This document shows, in pieces, positions 35,676-47,643 of a stretch of DNA of 64,000 nucleotides (position 1 is its first letter; every line of letters starts with the position of its first letter). Position numbers and translations under genes: made by a program. Under the pieces are notes generated by a model, which was not told the DNA's origin, searched no databases, and saw only the letters and a list, made by a program, of their open reading frames with translations. The DNA is from Phyto melanocephala (lineage: Eukaryota; Arthropoda; Insecta; Diptera; Rhinophoridae): the NCBI GenBank assembly GCA_941918925.1, contig OW799234.1:64751043-64815042 (forward strand). Reading direction: 5' to 3'.

Positions 35676-36541
35676 CTAGAAAAGCCCGGCGCGCGTTGCT
35701 ACGCCCCTTAATGAATCAAAATGCATTCTGAATTTTAATTGAATATCAAGTGCAAAAAAACTAAAAATTATAATCTTTTTTATGGGCGTGGCACTGCCCA
35801 CTTTTCTAGTCACGAAATTGTAAAGTCATAACAGCTTAATATGTGTACAAAGTTTCAGAAGAATCGGTCCAGTGCAAGTACCTCAAAATTATATTTATTT
35901 TATGGGCGTGGCACGCCCCACTTTTCTAATCACAAAATTGTAAAGTCATAACAGCTCAATATGTGTGCAAAGTTTTAGAAAAATCGGTTTAGTGCAAGTA
36001 CCTCAAAATGATACCTTTTTTATAGGCGTGGCACTGCCCACTTTTCTAATCACGAAATTGTAAAGTCATGACAGCTTAGTATGTGTGGAAAGTTTTAGAA
36101 AAATCGGTCCAGTGCAAGTACCTCAAAATTATAATTTTTTTTATGGGCGTGGCCCTGCCCACTTTTCTAATCACGAAATTATAAGGTCATGACAGCTTAA
36201 TATGTGTGCCAAGTTTCAGAAAAATCGGTTTAGTGCAAGTACCTCAAAATTAAAACTTTTTTAGGGGCGTGGCCCCGCCCACTTTTCTTATCACGAAATT
36301 ATTTCGTCATGACAGCTCGATATGTGTGCAAAGTTTCAGAAAAATCGGTTAAGTGCAAGTAGCTAAAACTGATAACTAATTTTTATGGGCGTGACCCCGC
36401 CCACTTTTTTCCACCCATAAACACTCCCTGGTATGTGTACCACAACTTGCCAAAGTTTGAGTCCGATCGGTTTTACAGTTTCGGAGTCTATAGCTAACAC
36501 ACACACACACACACACAGAGTTTCACTTTTATATATATAGA
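35676..36541 (-). mobile_element. Non-autonomous Helitron, subfamily B
   Basis: On the minus strand it starts TCTATATATATAAAAGTG and ends GCGCGCCGGGCTTTTCTAG, preceded by A and followed by T. The GC-rich GCGCGCCGGGC segment upstream of CTAG corresponds to the Helitron 3' terminal hairpin region. Six internal units of about 121 bp contain GGGCGTGGC...GCCCACTTTTCTAATCACGAAATT and AATCGGTCCAGTGCAAGTACC. A (CA)n run adjoins the 5' end. The near-identical partner is at 61346-62219. No coding capacity. Confidence 0.9.
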
Positions 36542-36699
36542 TTATGGAAATATGTAAAATAAAATGTGGATTTTGACAGGGTTTTTAAAATTCTTATTCC
36601 CTCCAGCAGTGAGTGGAATAGGGAGTCCTTGAATGAACTTCAAAACCAGGATCTAGGATAGGATACTGAACTAACAAGATTATTCACTCGATTATTGGT

Positions 36700-37310
36700 G
36701 TTTTTTCGACAGTTAGGTGGCAATCTTGTCATTTAGGTCATACACCACAACGTCTAAATTAGTCTGTCAATTTAGGTAAAAGTTGTTAAAGCTTGATCAC
36801 TATAGCAACGAGTGGGCGATGAGCTTGTCAAAAGAGGATCGGCTTTGGATATCTCTAACGCAAATATAGTCTCAATTCCGTTGGGGACTATCAAAAAGCT
36901 AGATTTCCAGACACTTTCTTAGAAAAGCTGAGAACAGGTGGTGTGGACTAGATAAACGTAGAGTGGCCAAGCTTACGTGGTCCTCTTATGATATCAGGCG
37001 TACATTGCAACATGCGAGGCTAGGTCGAAAGGACATCCCAACGTGGCTGCCGATATCGATGGATCATTGGGTTACTGCATGTTAAGGAAACATGCTAGCC
37101 GACTCAACTTACCACATATAGGAATATTATCGCAGCTGTCTGGATTGAAGAAGAGAGAATCGGTTTTCCATTGTCTTTGCGAGTGTCCTGTCCTGGCAAG
37201 TGACATTAAATTTTAGGCAAACATATACTGGATAACCTCTCTGAGGTATTTTAGGTCAGATCTGCTGACATATCTCACGGCTATGGGGAGGATTTAGACT
37301 ACCCAAAACG
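36700..37310 (+). pseudogene. LINE fragment: RNase H and C-terminal region
   Basis: In shifting plus-strand frames: an NEWADELVKRGSA-like segment (about 36810), the last Asp motif of a retrotransposon RNase H; IVSIPLGTIKKL; a GYC...KHASRLNLPH segment (about 37070-37115); and KRESVFHCLCECPVLASD (about 37155-37205). The last is the cysteine-bearing tail seen after RNase H in several insect LINE clades. The upstream reverse transcriptase is not present. Heavily decayed. Confidence 0.6.
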
Positions 37311-37319
37311 GTCAACCAA

Positions 37320-37978
37320 CCAACCATGGAAATTAATTTGTGCGATCAATATCTAATGTACAAATAATTTTATATTTTATGCAACGTGGCAGAATATCTA
37401 GGGTTTAATCGATTGCTATTTGTTTAATATTTTATTTTTAAACAAGGTGGCGTAAAGATCCCACTTGATGTTATTCGATTATAATTTTCTTAATAAGTAA
37501 AAAAACCTTAGTTTTGCTGTTACTCGTATATGTCTGACTTTAAACAGATCACATCAGTAGTTTGTGTAGTGTGTTCATATTTGTATAGAAAAAAAACCTG
37601 TTAAAAAGAAGTATTTTACACATAAAATATGTATGTATGTATTAAAATTCTATTAAACAATGTGTACAATTAGTTTTAAATCAAACTTTTTACATTTCTT
37701 TTGCTAAAGCTTTTTGCCATTAATTAACTCTTATTTAAACAAAAAAATATTTAAATTTGTGATTTTCTTCATCCTAGCCTATGACACAACCATTTACCAG
37801 ATTTGGGTTATTGATTGATTAAAAAAACCCACATAATTTATAGTTTCAATAGCAACAAACAATCGTAAGCAATATATCATAAACCGTAAAGTTAAACTGT
37901 AATCTCTTGCTAATGTTGCTAATAGTTGTAATGCTAGAAAAACTAAAATAAATAGACAATAGGTACATATATAAAATA
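37320..37978. other. Intronic sequence, nothing recognised
   Basis: AT-rich DNA between the LINE relic and a Helitron. Confidence 0.5.
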
Positions 37979-38754
37979 CTAGCTAATACCCGGTGTGCTT
38001 CGCCACCCCCATCGTAATGAAATAAAAATTTTATAGTTCAAAAATATATTTATTTTGCAAGTGCCACGCCTACTGTTACTAAATCAACTATTTCTTATTC
38101 AAATAATCATATAGACATCAAACTGTCTCTTGCAAAATTTGGGTACTCTAACTATTATCGCTTCCCAGATATACGAATTTTTGTATTTAATTCATATGAC
38201 AGGTGCCACGCCCACTATTACTAAAGCATCCATTTCTTATCAAAATAGTCATGTAGATGTCAAAGCTTCTCGTGCAAAATTTGGGTACTGTAACTGTTAT
38301 TGCTTCCCGAATATACGAATTTTAGTATTCAATTGCTATGAGAGCTGCCACGCCCACTATTTCTAATGTACCCATTTTTTCCAGAAATGTTTATTTGGGT
38401 GCCAAAGTTGCTCTTGCAAAATTTTAGTACTCTAATCGATATCGTTTTCCAAATATACGAAATTTAGTATTTAAGTCATGTGGCCACGCCTACTATTGAA
38501 AGTCCGCCCATTTTTTACCCAAATGTTCGTGTGGATGTCAAAGTTTACCGTACTTAATTTAAAGACTCTAGCTGCATTAACTTTCGTGATATATAATATT
38601 TAATACTTATTCTTTAATAGGGCGTGGCACCCCGCCCACTTACAATTTCAAACCAAAGCATAGCCTTTAGTTCCTTTCAGACAAGGAAATCGGTCCAGCC
38701 GTTTAACCGTCCATAAAGCACATACAAACACACATTGATTTTTATATATATAGA
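37979..38754 (-). mobile_element. Non-autonomous Helitron, subfamily A
   Basis: Same family as 476-1248. On the minus strand it begins TCTATATATATAAAAATCAA and ends GAAGCACACCGGGTATTAG plus CTAG, with A before and T after. It is 776 bp and contains about four units with GGGCGTGGC and ATATCG(A/T) blocks. ORFs here (38130, 38677) are chance frames. Confidence 0.85.
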
Positions 38755-39196
38755 TCTGAAAAAATAAGTTTGCATATGCAACAAGACCATACAAATAGTT
38801 AGTTCGAAAACAAAACAGTTTTTTTTATTTTTGTCTAAAGGATCTGATAAAAACTCCCCCAAAATATAAAATAAGTTTGTCATGGATTTTCCCGTTTATC
38901 GCAACAAATGTATCATAATCACTAAGAAAGTTTAAACGAAGAAAAAAAGTAAACATGTACCAGCCGCGATTACATATCAGAAAAAAAGAAAAAAATATAA
39001 TAGGACAAGAAGAGAAATAAATAAAAAAAAAACACAACATCAGTAAATCGTTGTGTGTAGAGAGTGTCGATACTACCAGAGTAGTATTTTATGTATGTGG
39101 AATTTCAATTAGACTGCAACAACTACAAAAAATAAGGTTTAAAAACAGAAACAAGTTTGAAAACAGTCATCCATCGTCCACATACATACATATGTA
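38755..39196. other. Intronic sequence, nothing recognised
   Basis: Short AT-rich stretch between a Helitron and a pogo-like element; no conserved features. Confidence 0.5.
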
Positions 39197-40293
39197 CAGT
39201 CGAACTTCTCTATAACGAAATATTCTCTATAACAAATAAAATTCGTTAACATAAAATTTTTGTAAGCATTTTCATACATTTTGATCTCCCTATAACAAAC
39301 TTCCCTATAGCGAAGTTCTCTCTGTAACGTACAATTTTGTAAGACCTAAATACAATTTTTCACACTAAATAATCTCTCTATTGCGAAGTTTTTAGCAATC
39401 GATTTTTTGTATCAATTTAGTCACAGAAAATATAACTGTAAAAGACGTTATATTTGCAACTCTTGCTACGACTGTCGCATAAAAAAGAAAACAGTGGCAT
39501 AAGTTTACACACCTACGTACGCAGAGCGTGGAATTCAGATGTCAAAAGTGGAACAATTCGTAACTGTTTAAAGAAAGCTGGCTTTCCGATAAATTCTACA
39601 GAAACTGCAGATATAGTAGATGAAAATAATTCACATCTGTCATAGTTATGGTTGGAATATGTAAACAGCAATAATATTAAAGGTGTAGAGGTTGAAGATT
39701 ATGTAAATGTTGATTGCAAACAATCACCATGGAGTGTCCTTCCGATAAAGATATTCAACAAAGCACTTTATCCAGTTACTATGAAGTCAATGTTTTTTCA
39801 GAGTCAGACGATGAAGAATCTGGAATAGAACAAAATATTTCAGAATTGCCTTAATTTTCCAAAGTATGTAACGATCCAAACTGGTTTGCCCTACCTCTCA
39901 TGAGACTATCGCTACCTATTCTTCCGACCGTGCTCAGGGTTTGGGGTGGTGTTCTTGTCTCGCTAAGAGATAGGCTAAGAATCGTTTTATAAAATTTAAA
40001 AAGGTAGCTAAACTTTAATAATAACTAGCAAAAATAAAAAATAAAAAAAATTGAAACAATATTTCCAAAAGCTTTTATTAGAAATTCAAATAATAATAAC
40101 AAGTACACTCGTCTTTTAACACGATACGAACCTTTTTGGAATCTCGAAACAATGTACCTGAGGATATTTTTCCCCTTCTTAATCGTTGTAAAGGCTTTGT
40201 TGACGAAGAAAAGTGGAAACATCGAAACGAATTTTCTCCATAACGTAGAAATTTGACGGTCTCCAACTGCTACGTTATAGAGAAGTTCGACTG
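39197..40293 (+). mobile_element. pogo/Tigger-like element, internally deleted
   Basis: The terminal inverted repeats CAGTCGAACTTCTCTATAAC are flanked by TA. Near the left end the motif CTCTNTAACGAAG recurs several times (39223, 39300, 39325, 39380), as expected of subterminal binding sites. The plus strand at 39454-39645 keeps the pogo C-terminal signature (RRAWNSDVKSGTIRNCLKKA, then GF). After frame changes it ends in an acidic tail (ESDDEESGIEQ) near 39800. The DNA-binding region and most of the DDE domain are gone. The element is 1097 bp and cannot encode an active transposase. Confidence 0.85.
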
Positions 40294-41078
40294 TATATGT
40301 ATTAAGAACTGCATCAGTAGTAGTTGGTAGTAAGTTTCAGAAGTAGGTAGAATGACAACTTCACATGCATACATACATACATACATACAACTATGAAAAT
40401 AACTTTTATTTTGCCAAGACCATCATCATCTTCATCAACATTAGTCTTGATTTCTTTTACGTTTTCTGATTCTTCTTCTTCTTACGCTTTAAAATACAGT
40501 TTTATATTATTTTTGTATACTTATGTGCAATTTTATGATCCTAAAAACATTGTGAATTAAACAGATGAATCATCGAAAAAGTTAAATTAAAAAGTGAATA
40601 GATACACACAAAAGACTTGTCAGCATAAATCTTTAATTTAAAGAAAATTTAAAGCGTTTTTTAAAAAATAATTATTTAATTAACGTTAAATGTTCTGGCA
40701 ACACTATGTACAATTGCAGTAAGAAGAAATGTAAGAAATATTTGGGTCCGGCAAACATTGTCATGCCAAAACTTTGGCTTCCTTACCACAACTTCGCGGG
40801 GAGTGAAACGTAGTCTGAGAGCTTCTTTAGGAACGGTTGAAACCTAAAAAGATGTTTACAGATCTGCGATCGCCACCTACCATGTCCATTCTCGTCCCAC
40901 CTGAATACACACACAAAATTTAATCGAAATTGGTTCAGTATTTTAGGAGGAGTTCAGTATTATTAACATGTACAGAAAAATTGCAAGCTTAAGCAACCAA
41001 AAAATTATTCTTTTCTATATTTTTAAAATGTTTTCTTAACCGACTTAAATTTAAACAACGTCAATGTTAGGTGAAATG
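40294..41078. other. Intronic sequence with a (CATA)n tract
   Basis: (CATA)n at about 40366-40388. A moderately GC-richer stretch at 40740-40930 may be an old retroelement fragment (ATTTAATCGAAATTGGTTCAG), but I cannot name it. Confidence 0.45.
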
Positions 41079-41780
41079 AAACAAGTAAGAATGCTACTAT
41101 ATTCGGCCGTGCGGAATCTGATAATCATTATGTACATACATAGGTAAAGTGAGCATATCGTAGCTAAACCTAGATTTTAGGTTCAATGTTATACGCCATT
41201 TTGTTTTATTTTTTTCTGACGCCATCTTTGGTTTTACATAATTAGCTGTATTCTACTAGTCAAGCCTTTTCATTTGATCGAATTTATAAGAAAAAATTGT
41301 TCGCTATTTCGCTTAGGGCGCCATCTTGAATTTTAACTTTTTAATTCTAATAGTTAAGCTCTTTCGTTTGATGCCAACATTGAAGGAGTTGAAGTGGGCA
41401 CATTTTTAATTATGAGATTTGAAGGATGAATTTATTGTACGTCATGAATTTAAAATCTTTGATAGTGTATTATTCTCTACTTGTCAAGTTAATTCTTTTA
41501 ATACACATATCCTCTCTGTTGTACAGAAGTTGAGAAAATCGATTTTCGTTTAAAAATTTTATTAAAAACACCAAAGTGCTTGTTGTTCGTGCTTATATCT
41601 AATTTAGTTTCTAACCGATTTGTCAGTTTTTCTTAGCAATAGTTTTCGAGGCTACGGCTGGTAGTTTTGTATTTTTTAAAAATTAATTTGGCCCATAACT
41701 TTGTCGACAATTTATCGATTTGTCCAAATTTTTTTTGCGAATAGTCCTTGCGGCATATCATATCTTCGAATAATGGTGGA
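41079..41780 (+). mobile_element. R2 repeat, 3'-truncated
   Basis: Begins GAAACAAGTAAGAATGCTACTATATTCGGCCGTGCGGAATCTG. It carries CGCCATTTTG, CGCCATCTTTG, CTACTAGTCAAGCC and GCCATCTTGAATTTT units and fades after GCGGCATATCATATC. It ends against a mariner-type relic. Confidence 0.75.
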
Positions 41781-41799
41781 TTATGGTGAGGTTTGTTTT

Positions 41800-42215
41800 A
41801 TAATGTGAAAAAAAAACACATAAATTTGAAAGTAACCTCAAAATGTTGTCGGATAAAAGAAAAATTTATGGCATTTACTGCTTGAAAATGAGTGTAAATG
41901 TTGGCCACGACTACAAATTTTTGGTCCATTCGGAAAGTCAAATTTTTGATGACTTGTTCGAGCATTGTGACTGGTATCTTGCGTATAACTCGAGTAGTGT
42001 TGGCTTCCAAGGCGTCAATCGTAGCTGGCTTATTCCTAAAAACCTCAGACTTTACATATTCTTAGAGAAACTAGTCTAAAATTTTGATATCGCAAAATCT
42101 AGGTGTCCAATTTACAGTAGCAAAACGTTCAATTAAGTGCTCACCAAAATTATTCATCAACAAGTCCATTGTTTCACGCGCTGCATGTCTCGTCGCACCG
42201 TGTTAATGCATTCCA
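41800..42215 (-). pseudogene. Mariner/Tc3-like transposase C-terminal fragment
   Basis: The minus strand from 42215 reads HGATRHAARETMDLL (second-Asp block). Then come NNFGEHLIERFATVNWTPRF and CDIKILD, with stops where FLW is expected. It continues KPATIDALEANTTRVIRKIP, TMLEQVIKNLTFRMDQ. The same group is seen at 34775. The open frame at 41843-42079 on the plus strand is its antisense. Confidence 0.75.
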
Positions 42216-42397
42216 TTTTCTGATAGATATTTCTTTAAAAGTTGCTGAAAAAAATTTCAATTCGCTTAATTATGTAGTAATTTTTAGAGAACAACTTATC
42301 TTTTTGCGTCATAGAAATTCTTATCACTGTGATATGTTAAGATTTTTCCCATACAAAATGAATAAATTTGCAATTTAACCAAACAAAAATACCGAAA

Positions 42398-42439
42398 AAC
42401 AAAGAACAAATTCATACACTCGTGTGCATGTTTATTCGT
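42398..42439. repeat. 42-bp direct duplication flanking an R1 copy (left)
   Basis: AACAAAGAACAAATTCATAC through TTTATTCGT. The same 42 bp recur at 43171-43212 with two mismatches, directly after the R1 3' end. Confidence 0.85.
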
Positions 42440-42461
42440 AAGCCCAACCAAAAATACAGAA

Positions 42462-43172
42462 AAGCAAGTAACAGTGCTATATTAGGCCGTGCCGAATCTT
42501 ATATACCCTTCACAACGTGTAGTCATGCAATAACAATTGTTTGTGTCACCATTCATCTCATATCAAATACGTACATATGTATATACTGGTTAGACTTAAT
42601 GTGGCATTGAGTCCCAGCTGAGCCAAAAAAATTTTATCTTATTTTATTTAAGATATTATTTATATTTTCTTATTTTTTTTTATATTTTTTTTTAATTTTT
42701 TTAAAAATTTTTTTTAAATTTTTTTTTTTAAATTTTTTTTTTTTAAATTTTTTTTTATTATTTTTTTTATTTTTAATATATTTTTTTTTGTAATTTTTTT
42801 TTGGCATGTTTTTTGCATGTATGTATGTATGTTGTTGTTGTAATTGTGTAAAAAAACGAGGTGGTCGTGGTTTTTTGCTCATATCTCAGAAAGTTATGGG
42901 GCGATTGTGCTGAATTTCAATAGCGATTCATTCCTGGATATTTCCAAGAGATTGATACCATATACAGATCTGAGGAACATATAGTTGCTTCTAAAAGTTG
43001 ATTTCAACCAACACACGGGCAGACGGACAGACGGTCAGGGCTTAATCGACTCCTCTATTCATAAGCTTTCAGAAAATATATACTTTATGGGGTCGGAAAT
43101 GAAAATTGTAGAAATTACAAACGGAATAACAAAGCTATATATACCCTTGTGCACCACAGGTGAAGGGTATAA
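42462..43172 (+). mobile_element. R1 repeat with inverted core
   Basis: The 5' end (AAGCAAGTAACAGTGC, ATTAGGCCGTGCCGAAT) and 3' part (from GTTGTTGTTGTAATTG to ACCACAGGTGAAGGGTATAA) are in plus orientation. The middle (about 42583-42800, TACTGGTTAGAC...GTCCCAGCTGAGCCAAAAAA and the T-rich core) is in minus orientation. The 3' tail is of the R2-like CACAGGTG type. Direct copies of 42 bp lie on either side. Confidence 0.8.
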
Positions 43173-43212
43173 CAAAGAACAAATTCATACACTCGTGCGC
43201 ATGTTCATTCGT
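43171..43212. repeat. 42-bp direct duplication flanking an R1 copy (right)
   Basis: Right-hand partner of 42398-42439, starting exactly where the R1 3' end finishes. Confidence 0.85.
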
Positions 43213-43559
43213 CAATGTCTAATCAACGCCTAAATACAATAGTATAAAAATGTGTGTGATTAAAGTTTTCGCAATTGTGGTATAAGCTGCGCATCTCCGC
43301 TGTAGAACTTCCGTTAAAACCAGTTGTCTTACTAATAAAGTGTGTTAGACTTTTTTCAGTATGCTTTTGCAAATCACCGAGCAGCCTTACTCCAATGTTT
43401 ACGAATCGTGAAGATATGTTTCCAAAATCTGCAATTCTGCAAATGGTCCATATGAGCAGATAATACTCAATACTATCGATCGGTTAATGACCACATTTAC
43501 TCTTATGGACAACATTCATCCATATCGAACCCTTGTCGTGCGCACAGAAAAAGCAAACA

Positions 43560-43730
43560 CCGCTGTTGATGCGGATTTATCGATCCGATGAAACTCGGTC
43601 TCGTAGTTCGTGATTTTTTTATCCCTCATCTCAGTGCAAATCATTTGGAGGAGAAATGGTTCCAACAAGACAGCACAACATTCCATTCCGCGCGTGAAAT
43701 CATCTCTCTGTTAAGCCGAACACGGACTTA
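43560..43730 (+). pseudogene. Mariner-like transposase remnant
   Basis: The plus strand reads LVVRDFFIPHLSANHLEEKW then FQQDSTTFHSAREIISLL, the typical second-Asp block of mariner-group transposases (WFQQDGATCHTA...). Upstream 43480-43560 may belong to the same relic. The Asp is retained but the following catalytic block is missing. Confidence 0.6.
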
Positions 43731-43734
43731 ATAA

Positions 43735-45180
43735 GACCGTGTATTCTTACAAAAGTGGTGAAAAATTTTACCGCCAAAATGACGTATATAAGGCGCATTC
43801 ACGGAGGCCACTATTTTATTTTGTTAAATTCCAATAAATTTGCCTATAAAGTCAATTGTGGTAATTTCATTGATTTCATTGTGTTTTATTTTTAAAAAGG
43901 TTCTGTTCACCCCTAACACTACCACAAAAAAAAAAAAAAAACTTTTATATATAATTATTTTTAAATTCAAAAGATAAAGACCAAAACATAAAAATCTTTC
44001 TGCCTCTAGTCCATTCTATAAATAGAAACTGTAGGAAGAAAACAATCGTTACAAATAAAATCCAACAAAAACGAATACCATTAGCGCTTTATGAAAAACC
44101 ACAATGGTCCCATAGAACAATTAAATTTAGGTCTACTAGTCGGTACCACTAAGTAATAATAAATATTTACTTGTTACTCTATAGGCAGTTCTTCTTTTGA
44201 TATGGAAAAAATTCACATGGCTTGTGTAGATTTGGTCTGATATTGCGGTTTCTTAAAAAAAAACAATTATTTTCTAATAATTACATTTGTAGGCATATTT
44301 AAATAATTTTTTTTCTCATAGAATTAAATTAATTTCATTTAGACTTATTTTATTTGTATATTTTTGTGGGTTTTTTTTATAAACACTCATCTCCCTCATT
44401 GTCGCACCCTTCAATTTACATCCATATCGTCATCATCATCATCCTTAAATGTGGTTTAACTCTTTGCTTTAGAAATAAATTATGAGAATTAATCATTTAT
44501 ACGAATAATACGATTAAAATCTTAACAAAAACGTTTAAAACTATGCATGTACAAAAGTATATGGCTTGAGATTTTTCTTAACTGATCGATCTACTTTGGA
44601 AAAGCTAAATATATTTAAAAACAAATATTCATTATTAATGTACATGTAGGTACACATAGTTGTAGACCACAAGTGAAAATGAAAAAAAGAAAAAAAAAAT
44701 AATAATAAGTTAAGGCAGCCATTAATTTTGTCCGTTAAGTTTAATGTGGCTAAAACAAATAGAAATATTGAATATTTAAAATGTTGCTCTATTATTATTG
44801 CTGTTGATCATCTATTGGCTGGTGGAAGCTTTTAAAGTAGCGTTCGAACATACAGTTATCTTTCAAATTTGAAAGCAACCACATATCTTAACTGGTCTAA
44901 AAAGGTGGCGGAGGTTAGTTAAGTTGCAACATGTGCACGCATATTAGATGAAAAAATGCTTTATAATCGTAAATCGTTTCATCTTAGTTGAGTTTTTCTG
45001 CAGTTAGTGCGTAGATAAAAATACCAAGTGAAACAAACACTCAAAAATGTTGTTCAGTTGAAATGCCATTGCTAAGATTTAAATATTTTTTTTATATAAA
45101 ATTTAAACTTCTAGGCTAGGATTTGTTTTGAAATTAAATATTGAAATGAGGATTTAAGACTAGAAGATGTGCTTTAAAAT
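43735..45180. other. Intronic sequence, nothing recognised
   Basis: AT-rich; a short (CAT)n run near 44425. No conserved coding or element ends seen. Confidence 0.5.
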
Positions 45181-45181
45181 A

Positions 45182-46095
45182 CAGTTAAGCATCGGTTATC
45201 CGTGATTTAATAAATACTACATTTACACCTGAGCGAAATCTAGTAGATTTGATTTAAAATCTTTATTAAAATCTAAACCGTTTATACCACTATTTTTTGA
45301 CATTTTGCAAGATTTCGTTTTCAAAACAATATATTTATTTACAAGTTGGTCTGAGAGGCTCTCTATGCTCTACTTCTCCAAAATTCAAACTCCATATGAA
45401 AAAAATGTAAACAATAAAGTACTTGTGCGATTGCAACCACCTTATATTATGATTGAATTTTTCTGTGTGCAGCGTAGTATATTTTGTTACAATTTAATAA
45501 AAACCACAGTTGCATCACGAAGTAGTACTAGATTTTAAGTAGATTTTGCTAAAATCTAGTGGCGAAGTAGATTTTGTTTTGTATGGGAAATCTGGTAGAA
45601 ATGAACAAGATTTCGTTTAAAATCCCGTAAGTGTAGATTTTGTGTAGGTGTAAATGTAGTATAACCGGGATCGATGACGAAAGGAAGTTTTTTTTTATTT
45701 AAATCGATCAACCGTAATTACTTCAATTATCCGGGATTGAAAAATAGAAAAATAATAAATATAGCGGAGCACATGAGCATTGAGGATGTAGAAACTTGGC
45801 TAAACTGTGATAAAGAACTTATAGGCTTGACAAATCACTATGATGAACCTGATACCGAAATAAGCTCGTATGATTCTGATGAAGATGATATAATTGTTAC
45901 AAAAACATCACTGCAAGATGCTATAAACGTATCCAGTACCCTGCTAAACTTTTTGAAAAATTCTGCATCTTCGAACATGACAGAACATGATAAAATTCAA
46001 ATCTACCATGCCAAAGAGAAGCTTTTGACTGAAAGTATACAGGTTAAGAAGAAGAAACAAGCCACATTAAATGATTTTTATAATATTTAATTTGT
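45182..46095 (+). mobile_element. pogo/Tigger-like remnant with transposase tail
   Basis: The left end is CAGTTAAGCATCGGTTATCC preceded by TA, with further TTATCCG/ATAACCGGGAT motifs at 45661-45740, a Tigger-like terminal pattern. From about 45760 the plus strand is open to 46090. It reads like the C-terminus of a pogo-type transposase: MSIEDVETWLNCDKE, an acidic SSYDSDEDD stretch, and a final ATLNDFY resembling the usual STLxxFF end. The DNA-binding and DDE parts are deleted. A 443-bp MITE sits at 45217-45659. No right TIR was found before the Tc1-like element at 46153. Confidence 0.6.
45217..45659. mobile_element. MITE with 14-bp perfect TIRs inside the pogo-like remnant
   Basis: CTACATTTACACCT at the left and its exact inverse at the right, each flanked by TA (45215-45216 and 45660-45661). 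Subterminal AAATCTAGTAGATTT-like repeats are present. No transposase; superfamily uncertain. Confidence 0.75.
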
Positions 46096-46152
46096 TATGA
46101 TTATATTGTAAGCGTGTATATTGATTAAATAAAACAAATATTTATGTATGTA

Positions 46153-47451
46153 AGGGGTGTCTTGAAATGCTTTTTTACATTTTAAAATGTCTCGCAAATC
46201 TAGTTTTTTTCAAACAAAAAATACATTTTATTGGCGTTATGAAGAAAAAATTTCTAAACTTTATTATGCAAAAAACCAAAGTTTAAAATTTTATATTCTT
46301 TTGCAAAATTTCGCACTTTTTCCTTAACGCTTTGCATTAAACGTTGGACACACGTTTTACCGAAGTGTTTGATAGCTTTTTTACAAATAAATCCAAATTT
46401 TTTTACATTTGCAAAAGCTTTAAACTTTGTTCTTAGGTGCTGCTTAATTATAGCCCAATAGCGTTCAATAGGCCTTAGCTCTGGACAATTAGGTGGATTC
46501 ATGTATTTCGATACAAAATTTATTTTGTTGGCCTCATACCACTCAAGGACGTCTTTGCTGTAGTGACAGCTTGCCAAGTCGGGCCAAAACAGTGGAGGTA
46601 TATTGTGGCTTCTGTATAATGGCAATACAGCCTTTTTCAGGCACTCATTAATATAAAATTGGCCGTTCATTGTACGATTCACAATGATTGCCTTTGAAGT
46701 TTTCCCACATGTACATATTGCTTGCCATATCACATATTTTTTGGCGAATTTTGAAATCTTTTTATACTTTAATTAATCGGAAACATTAGCTCTTTTATTA
46801 GAAACATAAAAACCCTGACCAGGAATAGTCAGCCTTACAATAGGTTTCATCGTCCATTAAAATACATCCATTAAAATAATTTAATTTGTGACGTAGCAAC
46901 TGTCTTGCTCTTATTCTTGCCTTTTTTGTTCCTTTTTCGTTTCGGTTTGGAGCTTTCTTGACTTTGAATGTTCTTAAGTTTTTTTTTTTTTTTCTTTATT
47001 CGTTCTACAAGCGACTTCAAAATATTTAGTTTTCGTGCGATATCGCGAATGGAAATGTTAGGGTTTTGCTTCCAAAGTGCCTTCACCTTTTTAACGATTT
47101 GAGGATTCCTAAAACCACGAGACCCTCCACCTTTCTTGTGCTTAATAGACAAGTCTTTTTTGAATTTAAAAATAACGTTACGGGCAGTCTGTCTGGACAC
47201 TTTTGCCCGTCGCGCAACTTCAGCGTAAGAAAGTTGTTTTTTTCATTATAAATATCCACAATATTTTCTCTCACTTTTTCTCTATTTGACGACATTTTAA
47301 ATACGGATTAAATAATTTGAATAAACTTATTAACAAAGTATTGTTGACACTTACAGCTATCACAGAGTGGAACAAAAAAATTAATTAAATAATAATTGTT
47401 TGCGTAGTGCCCAGTAAAAAATTAAAAAAAAAAACATTTCGAGTCACCCCT
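46153..47451 (-). mobile_element. Tc1-like DD37E element, full length, frameshifted
   Basis: The inverted ends AGGGGTG(T/A)CT(T/C)GAAATG are flanked by TA (46151-46152, 47452-47453), and the element is 1299 bp. The minus-strand transposase starts at 47295 (MSSNREKVRENIVDIY). It breaks frame after the N-terminus and continues at 47200 (MSRQTARNVIFKFKKD, then the second HTH NISIRDIARKL). It is degraded around the first Asp (46850-46740) and open from 46733 to 46254. This last part has WQAICTCG, FWPDLASCHY (second Asp) and NPPNCPELRPIERYW (catalytic Glu). By my count 37 residues separate Asp and Glu. It is inactive, but it has both ends. Confidence 0.9.
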
Positions 47452-47643
47452 TAAGTACGAGAACAAAATTTTACCTCAAATAACTCAACTCTAGTTTCAT
47501 TAAAATAATATAAAACAGCTTAATGAGTAAATTTGTACCTAAAATTTTGTATTAAAACCTTTATTCTTTTGCATATAATTTTTTTTTTCTGGTAATTAAA
47601 ATGTTGAAGAAAAACAAATGATGACACTTATTGTGCTGGGTGT

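Noticed and set aside
42670..42882. Lysine-rich 70-codon open frame
   Set aside because: Product of the poly-T core of an R1 repeat read on the other strand; low complexity only.
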